DNA of 64,000 bases from Chrysoporthe austroafricana. Its lineage: Eukaryota > Ascomycota > Sordariomycetes > Diaporthales > Cryphonectriaceae. A program made the position numbers and the translations under genes. A model generated the notes under the pieces. The model had not been told where the DNA came from, searched no databases, and was given only the letters and a program-made list of their open reading frames with translations. Every line of letters begins with the position of its first letter. Positions within the stretch are counted from its first letter, which is position 1. Below, one piece after another: positions 63,457 through 64,000 of this stretch. The stretch spans positions 3,722,342-3,786,341 of the forward strand of contig JYIP02000007.1 of the NCBI GenBank assembly GCA_001051155.2, written 5' to 3'.

Positions 63457-64000
63457 AGCCAGCGTCGTCGTCGCCTAAAGGGGAGAGAGCCGTTGTGGCA
63501 TATCCTCTGCACGATGACGAGGCCTGGTCGGCATACAAGCCCGCCGAGGGCCAGACTCTCAAGGTCCAGGAAGAGGAGGATGCAGGTGAGGGCGGCTACC
63601 GTCTTGCTTACCTGTGTTCCAGGTGGGAGCGCCGATCGCACAGCTCGTATACCTACAAGGCTATTCTGAATAGCGATTCGGTCACCGCAAAGGCTGTTGC
63701 GGTCAAGATCATTATGCAGCCACAGGACATGCACGCTGAAGCCGGAATCCGCACTGCCGCCCAGAGGTGGTATGCCAAGTTCAAACGGCACTGTCGTCTC
63801 GATCATGTAAGTAAGTTGCACCATTTTAATCTCTTTCTCTCTCTTTCTCTCTCTTTCTCTCTCTTGCTAACTAGAGACAGCCCCGGATCGCCCGCCTCCT
63901 AGGCCATGATGCGCGACTGTATACCCTCTATATTATTGATGACGTTGAACCCCCTGTCCGCACAGCCCTAGCCGAGGCTAGCAGCCTCATCCAAATCGTT
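63111..64000 (+). CDS. Second copy of the 50-kb kinase family, partial at the window edge
   Basis: Homology to the kinase at 50482-52642 begins near 63215: TTLRPGTWKIW, FQIWPRQYSLQIQER, GQTLKVQEEED, YTYKAILNSD, VAVKIIMQP (Lys), KFKRHCRLDH, matching TLDPGYWVL, LQLRPRSYYLLLES, GHTLLLVDN, FKAVWRK, LVIVKMHKP and VRAHCHLQY in order. An intron at 63809-63874 (GTAAGT, a CTCTCTTT microsatellite, branch GCTAAC, acceptor CTAG) joins in phase to RQPRIARLLGHDARLY and the gene leaves the window. The CTG array at 63421-63455 encodes poly-Ala. The only in-frame ATG (63111) lies inside the antisense SKP1 relic, so the native N-terminus is missing or has another exon. The catalytic loop is outside the window. 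Confidence 0.72.
63421..63455 (+). repeat. (CTG)n trinucleotide repeat encoding poly-Ala
   Basis: About twelve CTG/GCT units in the kinase linker; in-frame and length-variable in principle. Confidence 0.85.
63830..63866 (+). repeat. CTCTCTTT microsatellite inside the kinase intron
   Basis: Pyrimidine repeat forming the tract upstream of the CTAG acceptor; length changes could affect splicing. Confidence 0.75.

Overview
This window is nuclear DNA from a filamentous ascomycete (Pezizomycotina). Genes are interrupted by 48-114 bp introns with GTAAGT/GTGAGT-type donors, CTAAC/CTGAT branch sites and nearby AG acceptors. Fungus-restricted families are present (FunK1 kinase, DUF3435, PD-(D/E)XK-like proteins, a DUF7924-type protein). 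One complete LTR retrotransposon is saturated with C-to-T and G-to-A changes, the signature of repeat-induced point mutation (RIP). The window looks like an accessory, repeat-dominated compartment: about half is dispersed GC-rich non-coding repeats, and many genes are broken.

Layout. 0-3.5 kb: unrecognised sequence, then an intact Uma2-like PD-(D/E)XK gene (minus). 4.2-4.9 kb: a repeat-fused ORF. 5.2-7.2 kb: a family-1 glycosidase (minus) with one in-frame TAG. 8.3-11.8 kb: dispersed repeat modules called here B, C and A (A is a 9-bp GAGCTGT-type array plus conserved blocks). 11.9-13.8 kb: a Cys-rich, RS-rich multi-exon gene with one TAG. 14-18.6 kb: homopolymers and repeats. 18.9-21.4 kb: an intact FunK1 kinase. 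21.9-24.4 kb: a decayed DUF3435 gene (tyrosine recombinase, Starship-captain type) with zinc fingers. 24.5-26.1 kb: repeats. 26.5-28.2 kb: an intact PF20516-type PD-(D/E)XK gene. 30-36.3 kb: a carbohydrate group (truncated sulfatase, sugar transporter, secreted GH43-like protein), followed by a pirin at 38.7-39.6 kb. 40.5-42.1 kb: repeats. 42.1-49.4 kb: a RIP-mutated chromodomain Ty3/gypsy element with matching 5-bp target duplications. 50.5-52.6 kb: a pseudogenised kinase. 53.5-55.5 kb: an intact zinc-ribbon/F-box-like protein. 56-58.2 kb: repeats plus a gene fragment. 59.7-60.2 kb: a solo LTR. 60.4-62.1 kb: a DUF7924-type protein. 62.9-64 kb: a SKP1 relic antisense to, and overlapping, the 5' end of a second copy of the 50-kb kinase, which runs off the window.

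How it fits together. Three threads stand out. First, three different restriction-endonuclease-fold genes and three protein kinases lie together with a decayed DUF3435 recombinase; this resembles the nuclease/kinase repertoire seen in selfish-element-derived eukaryotic effector systems, and could be old mobile-element cargo (inference). Second, a sulfatase, sugar transporter, GH43-like protein and GH1 enzyme suggest a former catabolic cluster for a sulfated or complex glycan, now decaying: the sulfatase has lost its catalytic end, the transporter appears to lack an internal block, and the GH1 has a stop. Third, several otherwise well-preserved genes carry isolated in-frame TAG codons. Where the family predicts the residue it is Gln, favouring CAG-to-TAG changes, though A-to-I editing of TAG is a testable alternative. 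Intron boundaries were worked out by hand from splice signals, reading-frame continuity and family conservation.
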